A stretch of 64,000 bases of DNA from WLMZ01 sp031410915 (GCA_031410915.1 JANNZY010000176.1:1-64000); one strand, 5' to 3'; shown: positions 15,115 through 26,309, counted from the first letter of the stretch. The notes: a model not told the origin generated them from the letters alone. Made by a program: numbers and translations.

Positions 15115-15915
15115 TCAGTTCGAGCTGGCCACGGGTGGCATGCCGAACAGGTCGTCGAGCGATCCACCGTCAGCAGAGTCGTCGGCACCGGTCTCGAATG
15201 CTGCGTAGCCGTCTCGCTCCAAGACGTCGACCAGTTCGGGGCCGCCGGTCGCGACGATGCGCCCCTTCACCAGCACGTGCACGACGTCGGGACGCAGCTC
15301 TTTCAGGAGCCGGCTGTAGTGGGTGATGACGAGCACACCGAGGTCGTCGTCGTTGGTGGCGTCCTCGACCCGGCGGGCGCAATCGCGCAACGCATCGATG
15401 TCGAGGCCGGAGTCGAGCTCGTCGAGGATCGCGATCTTGGGTTGCAGGACAGCAAGCTGCAGTGTCTCGTTGCGCTTCTTCTCGCCGCCCGACAGATCCA
15501 CGTTCAGCGAACGCAACAGCAGCGCGTCGGGGAAGTTGATCCGCGCCGCTTCCGTGCGCAGCATCTCGGCGACGCCCCCGGTGGCGCGGCCACGCGCCGA
15601 GAACGCTTCGGACATCGCGTCGACCACGGCCACGCCGGGCACCTCGGTCGGGTACTGCATCACGAGGTGCAACCCGAGCTGGGCGCGTTGCCACGTCGGC
15701 AGGGCCAACACATCAACGTCGTCGAGGAACACCGAGCCGCGGGTGACTTCGTAGCCGGACTTGCCCATCACGATCGCGGAGAGCGTGCTCTTGCCCGCGC
15801 CATTGGGTCCCATGACCGCGTGCACGGATCCGGACGACACCGACAGGTCGATGCCGCGCAGGATCTCCTTGCCGCCGACGGACGCGTGGAGGTCGGAGAT
15901 GGTGAGGGTGGTCAT
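15115..15915 (-). CDS. sufC: SUF system ATPase SufC (copy 2)
   Basis: 266 residues from ATG 15915, overlapping the Rieske gene stop (ATGA). Walker A GPNGAGKST, Q-loop MQYPTEVPG, signature SGGEKKRNE, Walker B AILDELDSGLDID, switch HY. Compared with copy 1 it lacks the Thr in the Walker B stretch and has an extra acidic C-terminal tail (ADDSADGGSLDDLFG). As the last gene of the sufB-sufD unit it is the more likely partner of SufB and SufD. Confidence 0.93.
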   Translation of the reverse strand: MTTLTISDLHASVGGKEILRGIDLSVSSGSVHAVMGPNGAGKSTLSAIVMGKSGYEVTRGSVFLDDVDVLALPTWQRAQLGLHLVMQYPTEVPGVAVVDAMSEAFSARGRATGGVAEMLRTEAARINFPDALLLRSLNVDLSGGEKKRNETLQLAVLQPKIAILDELDSGLDIDALRDCARRVEDATNDDDLGVLVITHYSRLLKELRPDVVHVLVKGRIVATGGPELVDVLERDGYAAFETGADDSADGGSLDDLFGMPPVASSN

Positions 15916-16241
15916 GACGCCTCCAAGTCGATCACGATGTCGCCGTCGACGACGCGGGCCACATAGACGGGCACCGGTTGCGTGGCCGGCAGCGTGTTCG
16001 GCTGACCGGTCACGAGATCGAACGTGCTGCCGTGCTTCCAACACTCCAGCTCTTTCGTGTCGCAGTACAGCTCGCCCTCGCTGAGCGACACGTCGGCATG
16101 ACTGCACGTGTCGCCGATCGCGTAGACGTCGTCGTCGATGCGAACGACGGCGATGGCGCGGCTGTCGACGACGAAGCGGGTCACCGAGCACGGTGCGAGG
16201 TCGTCGAGGCGCCCGACGACGGTTCCTGTCGCACCGGTCAT
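15912..16241 (-). CDS. Rieske-type [2Fe-2S] ferredoxin
   Basis: 109 residues from ATG 16241. Cluster ligands C-x-H and C-x2-H are visible in DTCSHADVSLSEGEL and LECWKHGSTFDL. Similar small Rieske proteins occur between sufD and sufC in actinobacterial SUF operons, where they may supply electrons for assembly; that role is not proven. Start and stop overlap with sufD and sufC (ATGA on both sides), so expression is tightly coupled. Confidence 0.9.
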   Translation of the reverse strand: MTGATGTVVGRLDDLAPCSVTRFVVDSRAIAVVRIDDDVYAIGDTCSHADVSLSEGELYCDTKELECWKHGSTFDLVTGQPNTLPATQPVPVYVARVVDGDIVIDLEAS

Positions 16242-17389
16242 ACCGCAACCACCGCCTGGTGCAGCTTCTTGGAGATGCGTTGGCGCAGCTCGTCGGCGTG
16301 CGCGCCGACGGGCAGTTGGGTCAGGACTTCGTCGAAGAAGCCGAGCACGACGAGACGCTCGGCGATGTCAGGTTGGATGCCGCGGCTCTCCAAGTAGAAG
16401 CGCTGGTCCTCGTCGATCGGGCCGACCGTGGAGGCATGGCTGCACTTGACGTCGTTGGTCTCGATCTCCAGGTTCGGCACGCTCTCGGCCCAGGCACCGT
16501 CGCTGAGCGTCAGGTTGCGGTTGGTCTGGAACGCCTGCGTGCCACGGGCGAGCGGGCCGATCTTGATCAGGCCGGTGTACACGCTGCGCGACTGGTCGTT
16601 GACCGCGCCCTTGAACAGCAAGTCGCTGAACGTCTTCGGCGCGATGTGCTCCTGGGTGGTGCGAAAGTCGTGGGTCTGCGTGCCGTCGGCGAAGTACAGG
16701 GTGACCTGACGGGTGGAGCCGCCCTGGCCGACGAGCGCGGCGTGGGTGCGGACACGGGCGTAGTCGCCACCGAGGGCCACCGTGGACAACAGCGTTGTGG
16801 AGTCACGCTCGCCGATCGACTGTTGGTTGGCGATCTGCCAGACCCTGTTGCCGAGCTCGTTGACCGCGAGGTAGCGCACCCGGGCCGACTGCTCGGCGCG
16901 CACCTGCAGCACCGGCATGACGATGCCGCTGATGTCGTCACCGGAGGCGAACAGCTCGATCACCGTGACCTCGCTGTCCTCACCGGCTTCGATGACGAGT
17001 CGCGGGAACGCCGCCACCCCATCGGCTTCGAGTGTGTGCGTGATGACGATGGGCGTGTCGATCACGGTGCCGCGCGGGATGCGAATGTGGATCGGGGTGC
17101 CGAGGGCCCGGTTCAGCTCGGCAAACAGATCGAGTTCGTGCCCGAAGTCGGCCACTCCGTCCGGTGCCGTCGGTGGGTCGACGACCCACCCGTCGCCCCC
17201 GGCGACCGTGGTCACCAGCGAACCGAGCGCGTAGTCGTCGAGGCGCAGCTCACCGATGCGGCTGTAGCGCCAGATCTCTTGCTGCGGTGTGGGGAAGGGC
17301 GTGGCGGTGAAGCGGTCGAGCGCCGCCAGCCGGGCGTCGGTGTCGTCTCGCTGCAGCGCGCGCACGGTCTCGGGAGTCAACCAGGGCAC
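16238..17389 (-). CDS. sufD: SUF scaffold protein SufD
   Basis: 383 residues from GTG 17389. Beta-helix protein of the SufBCD complex: IRIPRGTVIDTPIVITH, EDSEVTVIELFASGDD, RVRYLAVNELGNRVWQIANQQ, GALVGQGGSTRQVTLYF-like region, and the C-terminal CSHASTVGPIDEDQRFYLESRGI with the conserved His near the SufB interface. A TAGAAT -10 box 6 nt before GTG suggests its own leaderless promoter besides read-through from sufB. Confidence 0.92.
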   Translation of the reverse strand: MPWLTPETVRALQRDDTDARLAALDRFTATPFPTPQQEIWRYSRIGELRLDDYALGSLVTTVAGGDGWVVDPPTAPDGVADFGHELDLFAELNRALGTPIHIRIPRGTVIDTPIVITHTLEADGVAAFPRLVIEAGEDSEVTVIELFASGDDISGIVMPVLQVRAEQSARVRYLAVNELGNRVWQIANQQSIGERDSTTLLSTVALGGDYARVRTHAALVGQGGSTRQVTLYFADGTQTHDFRTTQEHIAPKTFSDLLFKGAVNDQSRSVYTGLIKIGPLARGTQAFQTNRNLTLSDGAWAESVPNLEIETNDVKCSHASTVGPIDEDQRFYLESRGIQPDIAERLVVLGFFDEVLTQLPVGAHADELRQRISKKLHQAVVAV

Positions 17390-17392
17390 GGT

Positions 17393-17422
17393 GAAATTCT
17401 ACTGTCTGCGTAGGAGAAATTC
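17393..17422 (-). promoter_or_regulatory. sufD promoter region with partial suf-operator match
   Basis: On the minus strand it reads GAATTTCTCCTACGCAG then ACAGTAGAATTTC: inverted GAATTTC/GAAATTC ends. Thirteen bases (AATTTCTCCTAYG) match the left arm of the sufC1 element, but the right arm is not conserved. TAGAAT (17396-17401) is 6 nt from GTG 17389 and fits a leaderless -10 box. Confidence 0.4.
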
Positions 17423-17475
17423 AGCGGGACGGACGTTCAACGGCCCGAACTTCAGCGGGCAGAACTTCAACGACC
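17416..17475. repeat. Four tandem 15-bp repeats before sufD
   Basis: Units at 17416, 17431, 17446 and 17461 follow the pattern nGAACTTCARCGGNC (first unit GAAATTCAGCGGGAC). The array starts in the last codons of the Cys-rich gene and ends inside the sufD promoter element. Confidence 0.55.
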
Positions 17476-17826
17476 CCGACGGCGGAAGAACTTGCGCAGG
17501 CCGCGGCCCTCGGGCGGCAGCGGCGGCTTGCCGGCCTGCATCTCGGCCATCACCTGGCGACCGACCTCGTTGATGAAGTCCTCGGCCTCGTCGAGCACAG
17601 CCGCGGCAGTGCCGTCGTCGAGACCGGGTGGCTCGGTCGGCGTCGGCGGGGTGACCAACGATCCGACGGCCCAGGCCGCATCGGCCAGGCGCCGCTCGTA
17701 GCCGGTGCACTGCTCGGGGCAACGCCACGGCGCATCGGGGGCGAGATCGAGGTTGCACTTGCGCACGGTCTCGCCGTTGGCATAGGTGCGACTCTCGAAG
17801 TTCTTGCACTCCTGTCGCATCGGCAT
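17467..17826 (-). CDS. Cys-rich hypothetical protein in the suf operon (119 aa)
   Basis: Starts at ATG 17826, 4 nt after sufB. Four Cys lie in the first 42 residues: ECKNF, RKCNLDLAP, WRCPEQCTGYERR. This spacing could bind zinc or an Fe-S cluster. The second half is Pro-rich, then helical (AAAVLDEAEDFINEVGRQVMAEMQAG), and it ends in a basic RKFFRRRGR tail. I know no named family. Its place between sufB and sufD suggests a role in cluster assembly. Confidence 0.7.
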   Translation of the reverse strand: MPMRQECKNFESRTYANGETVRKCNLDLAPDAPWRCPEQCTGYERRLADAAWAVGSLVTPPTPTEPPGLDDGTAAAVLDEAEDFINEVGRQVMAEMQAGKPPLPPEGRGLRKFFRRRGR

Positions 17827-17830
17827 CGAG

Positions 17831-19231
17831 TCAGCCTACTGAGCCTTCCATCTGCAGTTCGATCAGCCGGCTCCACTCGACGGCGTACTCCATCGGCAGC
17901 GTGCGCGTGACCGGCTCGATGAAGCCGTTGACGACCATGCCCATGGCCTGCTCCTGGGAGAGGCCGCGGCTCATCAGGTAGAAGAGCTGCTCGTCGGCGA
18001 TCTTGGAGACCGTCGCCTCGTGGCCGATCTGCGCGTCGCGCTCGCCGACTTCCATGTACGGCAGCGTGCGGCTCTCGGACTGCTCGTCCAGGATCAGCGC
18101 GTCGCACTGCACGTGGCTCTTGCAGCCGTAGGCACCGTCCTCGACACGGACGAGGCCGCGGTAGGTGGTGATGCCGCCGTCCTTGCTGATGCTCTTCGAC
18201 ACGATCTTGCTCGTGGTCTCCGGCGCGGCGTGGATCATCTTCGCGCCGGCGTCTTGGTGCTGGCCGGCACCGGCGTAGGCAACGGACAGCACTTCGCCGG
18301 TCGCCTTCGGGCCCATCAGGTAGATGCTCGGGTACTTCATCGTGAGCCGGCTACCGATGTTGCCGTCGATCCACTCCATGTGGCCTTCGGTCTCGACCCG
18401 GGCCCGCTTGGTGACCAGGTTGTAGACGTTCGGCGACCAGTTCTGGATCGTGGTGTAGGTGACCCGGGCGCTGGGCTTGACCACGATCTCGACGACCGCG
18501 GAGTGCAACGAGTCGTTCGTGTAGACCGGAGCTGAACAGCCCTCGATGTAGTGCACCTGGCTGCCCTCGTCGGCGATGATCAGTGTGCGCTCGAACTGGC
18601 CGGCGTTCTCGGTGTTGATGCGGAAGTAGGCCTGCAACGGCATCTCGCAGTTGACGCCCGGCGGCACGTAGATGAACGAGCCACCCGACCAGACGGCCGA
18701 GTTGAGCGCCGAGAACTTGTTGTCACCGGGCGGGATGACCGTACCGAAGTACTGCTTGACCAGGTCCGGGTACTCGCGCAGCGCGGTGTCCATGTCGCAG
18801 AACAAGATGCCCTGCTCTTCGAGCTCGATCCGGTTGCGGTGGTAGACGACCTCGCTGTCGTACTGCGAGGTGACGCCGGCCAGGTACTTGCGCTCGGCCT
18901 CGGGAATGCCCAGCTTCTCGTACGTGGCCTTCATCTGCTCGGGCAGGTCGTCCCAGTCGTCGGTCTGCTCCGCGCTCGGGCGCAGGTAGTAGTAGATGTC
19001 CTGGTAGTCGAGGTCGGGCATGTTGACGGCGAACCAGTCGGCCATCGGCTTGCGGTCGAAGGTGCGCAGGCTGCGCAGGCGGAAGTCGGTCATCCACTTC
19101 GGCTCGCCCTTCCACCACGAGATCTGATCGACGACACGGTCGTTGAGGCCCTTCTCGGACTTGAAGGAATACTCGACCTCGTCGTTCCAACCGAGGCTGT
19201 ACTTGCTGAGATCCAGATCGAACGCTGTCAT
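17831..19231 (-). CDS. sufB: SUF scaffold protein SufB
   Basis: 466 residues from ATG 19231; a GGGAG ribosome site lies 8 nt upstream. Signature stretches: YGTVIPPGDNKFSALNSAVWSGGSFIYVPPGVN, SQVHYIEGCSAPVY with the conserved Cys, WSPNVYNLVTKRA, EWIDGNIGSRLTMKYPSIYL, and the C-terminal SHVQCDALILDEQSESRTLPYMEV with the Cys used for sulfur transfer and cluster binding. SufB is the main scaffold of SufBCD. It leads the unit sufB, Cys-rich protein, sufD, Rieske, sufC. Confidence 0.96.
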   Translation of the reverse strand: MTAFDLDLSKYSLGWNDEVEYSFKSEKGLNDRVVDQISWWKGEPKWMTDFRLRSLRTFDRKPMADWFAVNMPDLDYQDIYYYLRPSAEQTDDWDDLPEQMKATYEKLGIPEAERKYLAGVTSQYDSEVVYHRNRIELEEQGILFCDMDTALREYPDLVKQYFGTVIPPGDNKFSALNSAVWSGGSFIYVPPGVNCEMPLQAYFRINTENAGQFERTLIIADEGSQVHYIEGCSAPVYTNDSLHSAVVEIVVKPSARVTYTTIQNWSPNVYNLVTKRARVETEGHMEWIDGNIGSRLTMKYPSIYLMGPKATGEVLSVAYAGAGQHQDAGAKMIHAAPETTSKIVSKSISKDGGITTYRGLVRVEDGAYGCKSHVQCDALILDEQSESRTLPYMEVGERDAQIGHEATVSKIADEQLFYLMSRGLSQEQAMGMVVNGFIEPVTRTLPMEYAVEWSRLIELQMEGSVG

Positions 19232-19252
19232 GGGTGAGGCTCCCTACGGGCG

Positions 19253-19277
19253 ATTACCACTACGCCCATAGTAACAA

Positions 19278-19278
<1 letters not shown>
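19253..19278 (-). promoter_or_regulatory. Suf operator-like palindrome upstream of sufB
   Basis: Imperfect 26-bp palindrome whose core CTATGGGCGTAG and flank GGTAAT (read on the minus strand) are shared with the sufC1 site. It lies 21 nt before the sufB ATG and its far edge touches the stop codon of the molybdopterin enzyme gene. Confidence 0.65.
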
Positions 19279-21554
<2,276 letters not shown>

Positions 21555-21713
21555 GCGAGAACAGTAGGCGAGTGCGTTTCATCACGCAACTGTCATCCGA
21601 CGATTCGACAAGAAATCGTCAGGAAGGGTCGTCTGCCAAACCAAACACGCCGATGGACCGTGTCTGGATGCATCGGGGTCGGTGGACGACACGCACAAAC
21701 TCATGGAGGAATG

Positions 21714-22817
21714 ATGAGACGACGAGCTCTTGCTGGAGTCGTAGCACTGATCGGCGCCCTGTTCGCGGTGGGCGGCACCACGTCAGCTCACGCTGCCGCA
21801 CCGCAGACCGCGGTGGACAGCATCACGACGCTGCCGCTGTTCGGTGCGCCGCTGACCGTCGATGTCACCTCTGCACCAGGCGGGACGCTCGCGAGCGTGT
21901 CGGTCAACCCGGCCGACGGCTTGACCGCGACAAAGGTGAAGCCGAACAAAGTCACGTTCGTGAACGACGCCGGAACCGTCAAGGTCCAGGTCTCGTCGCG
22001 CGGCGGTGGCCAGAACGTGTCGGCCAAGGCCGGCAAGCTGAGCGACATCTCCGGCCCCGGCGGCTGGAGCGGCGACGTGTTCGGTGACGGCACGACGACC
22101 ACGGTCGGGTTCGAGATCACGGCTGCAGCCGACGGCTCGCCGGACATCACCAACGTGACGACGTCTGATGCGACCGCCGTGATCGGCGCGGTCGAGTACC
22201 GCGGTGACGACGACGGGAATCACCAGGGCGCCAGCGTCGCGATCACGTTCACGAAGGGCATCCAGACCCGTGTGCTGTGGATCAAGGTGTCCGTCGGCAA
22301 CCATCATGACGACGACGACGAGTCGCAGGCCAAGGTGTCGGTGACACTGTCCCGCCTGGCCGGCACGAAGTTGCCCGCCGCAGCTGTGGTCGGACCGCAG
22401 ACCTGGAACGGCACGTTGTGCGACGGTACAGAGGCATCGATCAGCTACACGGTGAACGCCGACGGTTCGATCAGTGGTGCCACCGCGACCCCCGCAACAG
22501 CGACCGTCGAGCAGGGCGATCACGGCCTGTCGGTGCGCTTCTCGGACCACGAGAAGGTGCGCATCCGGGTCAAGAGCCGCGACGACGGCGCGACGCTGAA
22601 GGTGTCCGTCGACGAGAAGATCCGCTGCGACGCGGCCGATCCGACGGTGAACACCCCGATCAGCGAGCCCGACGAGTCGTCCGACGACGGCGACGAGTCC
22701 AGCGACCACTCCAGCGACCACTCCGGTGGGCACGATGACGGCAGTGGCAGCGCCAACGGGGGCGGTCACGGCCATGGTGGCGGCGACGACTCCGGCGGCG
22801 ACAAGGCCGATGACTGA
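21714..22817 (+). CDS. Exported protein with two related domains and a His/Asp-rich tail
   Basis: About 367 residues; ATG 21714 has GGAGGA just upstream (ATG 21711 is also possible). A Sec signal peptide ends near SAHAAAP. Two blocks of about 75 residues resemble each other: WSGDVFGDGTTTTVGFEITA...DITNVTTSDATAVIG and WNGTLCDGTEASISYTVNA...ISGATATPATATVEQ, each ending in a charged beta segment (VLWIKVSVG, VRIRVKSRDDG). The last 50 residues are rich in Asp, Ser, His and Gly (SSDHSSDHSGGHDDG), possibly metal-binding. No family is recognised. The next start lies inside its last codons. Confidence 0.65.
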   Translation: MRRRALAGVVALIGALFAVGGTTSAHAAAPQTAVDSITTLPLFGAPLTVDVTSAPGGTLASVSVNPADGLTATKVKPNKVTFVNDAGTVKVQVSSRGGGQNVSAKAGKLSDISGPGGWSGDVFGDGTTTTVGFEITAAADGSPDITNVTTSDATAVIGAVEYRGDDDGNHQGASVAITFTKGIQTRVLWIKVSVGNHHDDDDESQAKVSVTLSRLAGTKLPAAAVVGPQTWNGTLCDGTEASISYTVNADGSISGATATPATATVEQGDHGLSVRFSDHEKVRIRVKSRDDGATLKVSVDEKIRCDAADPTVNTPISEPDESSDDGDESSDHSSDHSGGHDDGSGSANGGGHGHGGGDDSGGDKADD

Positions 22818-23589
22818 TCGACGTCTGCGAGTGCGCCAGCTCTGCCGGGCTGGGGCACTTGCCGTCGGACTCCTGACCACAGCCACCGGACTCGGCGCGT
22901 GCAGTGACGATTCGAAATCGTCGCTCGACGGTGCCGGTTCGACCACGACCGCGAATGTCGGCCCCGCCACCTCGGTGGCGGGGCAGGCCGTCACGTCCAC
23001 CGTTGCGCCAACGGTGACGTCGGTCGGCGAGCCAGCGCAACCACAGACCGAACCGCCTGCGCCGACCGTCGCCCCGACGGTGCCGGTGGACGCCAACGCG
23101 GCGCTCCAGGCCGCGCTCGCCGCGCTGGCACCCGGCTACCACTTCAACACCACGATCACGATCGACGGGGTCGCCGTGCTGACCGCCGACGGCGACAAGG
23201 TCGGTGACGGCACACGGCTCGGGGTCGTTCGCGACAACGTCGTCGTGCAGTACATCATCACCCCGGCCGGCACGTGGGTGCAGCCCGACGGCGGCGAATG
23301 GGATGTGCTCGACACGCCGGCGGCGACCACCGATCCGGTGGGCGCGCTCGCACTGCCGCTCGGCGTCACGGTGGACTCGGTGGTCGATGCGACGACGAGA
23401 CTGACGGTCAGCGTGAACCCGAGCGGCCTCGGCCTCGTCGGGACGGACCCGGTGAACGTGTCGGTGACGCTGGCGTCGGGCGCGATGCAGACGGTCACGT
23501 ACTCGACGGCGGTGGACGGCAAACCAGCGACGGTGACCGCGACGTTCAGCGCCGTGGTGGACGACACGCCAGTGGTGCCGCCGATCTGA
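22810..23589 (+). CDS. Putative lipoprotein (259 aa)
   Basis: ATG 22810 overlaps the end of the previous gene by 8 bases in another frame, so the two are coupled. An N-terminal hydrophobic stretch ends in a lipobox (TGLGAC), giving a lipid-modified Cys near residue 31. Next comes a Thr/Pro/Val-rich linker, then a beta-rich domain (YHFNTTITIDGVAVLTADGD, VVRDNVVVQYIITPAGTWVQ). The linker-plus-domain layout resembles LppX/LprG-type surface proteins, but I cannot assign one. Probably on the outer face of the membrane. Confidence 0.65.
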   Translation: MTDRRLRVRQLCRAGALAVGLLTTATGLGACSDDSKSSLDGAGSTTTANVGPATSVAGQAVTSTVAPTVTSVGEPAQPQTEPPAPTVAPTVPVDANAALQAALAALAPGYHFNTTITIDGVAVLTADGDKVGDGTRLGVVRDNVVVQYIITPAGTWVQPDGGEWDVLDTPAATTDPVGALALPLGVTVDSVVDATTRLTVSVNPSGLGLVGTDPVNVSVTLASGAMQTVTYSTAVDGKPATVTATFSAVVDDTPVVPPI

Positions 23590-24042
23590 TCAGCGGTGCC
23601 AGCCGGGCCCGGCCGTGACCCGGGTGTGGCCCCACGACAACTCGCCTCCGCAATGGCTGCAGACCACCTTGGGGTCAGTGTCGTGACCGCAGTCGGTGTG
23701 GGTCACGATCATCGGCTTGCCATCGGGTGATGCCCATTGATCACCCCAGGCCATCAGAGCCAGCAGCACCGGCAACAGGTCCTTGCCCTTCGCCGTGGCG
23801 CGGTACTCGAAGCGCTCCGGATTGTCCTGGTACTTCGACTTCTCGACGATGCCGTGTTCGACGAGCGTGTTGAGTCGATCGGACAACACGTTGCGGGCGA
23901 TGCCGAGATCGGACTGGATCGCTTCGAAGCGGCGCTGCCCGAACGAGATATTGCGCACCACGAGCAGAGTCCACCACTCGCCGACGATCTCGAGCGTCTG
24001 CGCGATAGAACACGGCAGATGCGACACGCTGCTGCGCTTCAC
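23590..24042 (-). CDS. HxlR-family winged-helix transcriptional regulator
   Basis: 150 residues from GTG 24042 (GTG 24051 also in frame). Family pattern: CSIAQTLEIVGEWWTLLVVRNISFGQRRFEAIQ, LGIARNVLSDRLNTLVEHGIVEK, YQDNPERFEYRATAKGKDLLPVLLALMAWGD. The Cys at the N-terminus is the usual HxlR sensor Cys. Unlike short members it has a C-terminal part with four Cys/His (DCGHD, VCSHCGGEL), perhaps a zinc site. It is divergent from the metallopeptidase gene; 34 bp separate them. Confidence 0.85.
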   Translation of the reverse strand: MKRSSVSHLPCSIAQTLEIVGEWWTLLVVRNISFGQRRFEAIQSDLGIARNVLSDRLNTLVEHGIVEKSKYQDNPERFEYRATAKGKDLLPVLLALMAWGDQWASPDGKPMIVTHTDCGHDTDPKVVCSHCGGELSWGHTRVTAGPGWHR

Positions 24043-24075
24043 GACGATCACCCTAATGCCAGCAGTGGCGCTGCG

Positions 24076-26304
24076 ATGCGGTGCCTGGCCGGCCGGCTCG
24101 TGGTCGCAGTGCTCGTGCTCGTCACGTCGGCGATCGCGCTCACGTCCGTCGCTGTCGGGCCGGCAGCTGCGGACGGTGGGCTCTCGGTCTCCAGCACCTA
24201 CACCTATGCGATCGATCCCGCAGCCAACGTCGTGCACGTGACCGCGGACATGACGTTCGTCAACACCAAGCCGAACCGCGTCGTCGGCAACATCATCAAC
24301 AAGACGTACTTCACCGGGTTCACGCTCCCGGTGCCGGTGGAAGCCATTGGCACTGCGGGCACGCAGAACGGATCGCCGATCACGGTGCGACCCGAGTTCG
24401 TCCCGGACACGACCGCGTACTTCGTGCTGAACATCGACTTCGCCCGCAACCTCTTCTACCAACAATCGGCACACGTGCTCGTCACCTACGACATCATCGG
24501 CCACGAGCCACGCAACGAGGCGATCACTCGCGTCAACGGAGCCTACGCAGCGTTCGACGCGTTCGGCATCGGCGATGCCGGACAGGTCACGGTGCGCGTC
24601 GCGGTCCCCGCGGGCTACCTCGTCGACACGTTCGGCGACGACGCGGTCGTGACCGACGAGAACGGCACCACCGTCTACACGGCCACCGCCATCGACGAGC
24701 CCGACCAGTTCGACATCTTCGTCTCGGCCCGCAACGACGATGCACTCACCACCGACACCGTCACACAGGGGTCGAGCGAGTTCGTGGTGCGGGCCTGGCC
24801 GGGTGACGACGACTGGAAGGCGTTCGTCGAACGCCACATCACCGAGGGCGTACCCGCATTGGAGTCGCTCGTCGGCCAGCCCTGGCCGGTGACGGGTTCG
24901 GTCGAGATCCGTGAGGCGGTCACCCCCTACCTCTACGGCTACGCCGGCTGGTTCAACCCGACGAGCCGCGAACTGGAGATGGGCGAGGACCTCGAACCGC
25001 AGACCATCGTGCACGAGTTGTCGCACGCCTGGTTCAACGACGACTGGTTCGACGAGCGCTGGATGAGCGAGGGGTTCGCGCAGGAGTACTCCGGATTGGC
25101 CAACGAGGCGCTCGGCGAGGCCGCTGTCGAGCCGTTGGATGTCGACATGTCGGCAGCGGGCGCGCTCCAGCTGTCGACGTGGGGCGATGTCGACCTTGCG
25201 GACGGCGCCGACGACACCGAGACCTTCGGCTACAACGCTTCGTGGAGCGTGGTCGACGATCTCGTCGACGAGATCGGTGTGGACGGGATGCGTACGGTGC
25301 TCACCGCGATCGCAACGCAGGAGATGTCCTACCAGGGCGACGTCACGGCCGAGCGCGACACACACCCGCTGCGCGACTGGCGGCGCCTGTTGGACCTGGT
25401 CCAGGCCCAGGGTGGCGACGGCGCAGCAGAGTTGCTGACCACGTACGTTCTGACGACCGAGCAAGCCGGGCAACTGCCCAGTCGCGACGACGCCCGCGAG
25501 GCCTACGACGCGCTCGTCGCGGCCGGCGGCGAGTGGGCCCCGCCGGTCGGGTTGCGCGACGACATGTCGGACTGGTCCTTCGACGCCGCGACCACATTCA
25601 TTGAGCAAGCCGAGCAGGTGCTGACCGCGCGCGACCACGTGATCACCACGCTCGAGCCGTTGGGCATGCATCTCGATCCAGCGATCGAGGTGTCCTACGA
25701 GCACGCGGTCGCCGACCTCGACGACGTGTCCTCCGACATCGCGTCGGTCGGCACGGCCGCCGATCAACTGGTGGCCACCCGTGAAACTCTCGACACCCGC
25801 CTCGCCGATCTCGGCACGAAGGCGCAGCCGGCGTTGGACGGCATCGCCGTCCCGGACCCGGTCGACATCGCTGCCGGGCAGTCGTCGGTCGAGCGCCTGA
25901 TCGCCGCTGCGGACCGCGTCATCGCGGCGCGCGACATCGAAGCCGCCGATCGCGACTTCTACGAGCGCGTCGGCCTCTACGGCGACGACGTGTCATCCAC
26001 AGTGAACGCCGCGATCGACGCGATCGCCGCCGGCGACGTGACCACCGCCGAGGCCAAGGCCACCGAGGTCGAAACCGCGATCGAGGCCAGCAACGGTGTC
26101 GGCCGCAGTCGTGTCCTTCGCGCGAGCCTGGCAGCAACCGGAATCGTGGTCCTGTTGGTGCTGCTGGTCATCCTGCTCGTGCGTCGTCTCCGCCGTCACC
26201 GCCGACAGGACGAGGCGATCGAGCCCACCAAGGTGATCGAGCCCGGCGAGGCACCGGACGCAGCGGACATCAGCGACGAGGAGCTGTCCGCGGGTACCCT
26301 CTGA
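24076..26304 (+). CDS. Membrane-anchored M1-like (gluzincin) metallopeptidase
   Basis: 742 residues from ATG 24076. A signal peptide ends near GPAAADGG. The zinc site is IVHELSHAWF (HExxH) with the third ligand Glu 22 residues or so on, in WMSEGFAQEYSGL. After the catalytic region come two long helical stretches (about residues 505-690) and a C-terminal membrane helix (GIVVLLVLLVILLV) followed by basic residues and an acidic tail. The extracellular domain would be held at the membrane by that helix. The usual M1 exopeptidase GxMEN loop is not evident, so it could be an endopeptidase. Confidence 0.75.
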   Translation: MRCLAGRLVVAVLVLVTSAIALTSVAVGPAAADGGLSVSSTYTYAIDPAANVVHVTADMTFVNTKPNRVVGNIINKTYFTGFTLPVPVEAIGTAGTQNGSPITVRPEFVPDTTAYFVLNIDFARNLFYQQSAHVLVTYDIIGHEPRNEAITRVNGAYAAFDAFGIGDAGQVTVRVAVPAGYLVDTFGDDAVVTDENGTTVYTATAIDEPDQFDIFVSARNDDALTTDTVTQGSSEFVVRAWPGDDDWKAFVERHITEGVPALESLVGQPWPVTGSVEIREAVTPYLYGYAGWFNPTSRELEMGEDLEPQTIVHELSHAWFNDDWFDERWMSEGFAQEYSGLANEALGEAAVEPLDVDMSAAGALQLSTWGDVDLADGADDTETFGYNASWSVVDDLVDEIGVDGMRTVLTAIATQEMSYQGDVTAERDTHPLRDWRRLLDLVQAQGGDGAAELLTTYVLTTEQAGQLPSRDDAREAYDALVAAGGEWAPPVGLRDDMSDWSFDAATTFIEQAEQVLTARDHVITTLEPLGMHLDPAIEVSYEHAVADLDDVSSDIASVGTAADQLVATRETLDTRLADLGTKAQPALDGIAVPDPVDIAAGQSSVERLIAAADRVIAARDIEAADRDFYERVGLYGDDVSSTVNAAIDAIAAGDVTTAEAKATEVETAIEASNGVGRSRVLRASLAATGIVVLLVLLVILLVRRLRRHRRQDEAIEPTKVIEPGEAPDAADISDEELSAGTL

Positions 26305-26309
26305 CGCCT

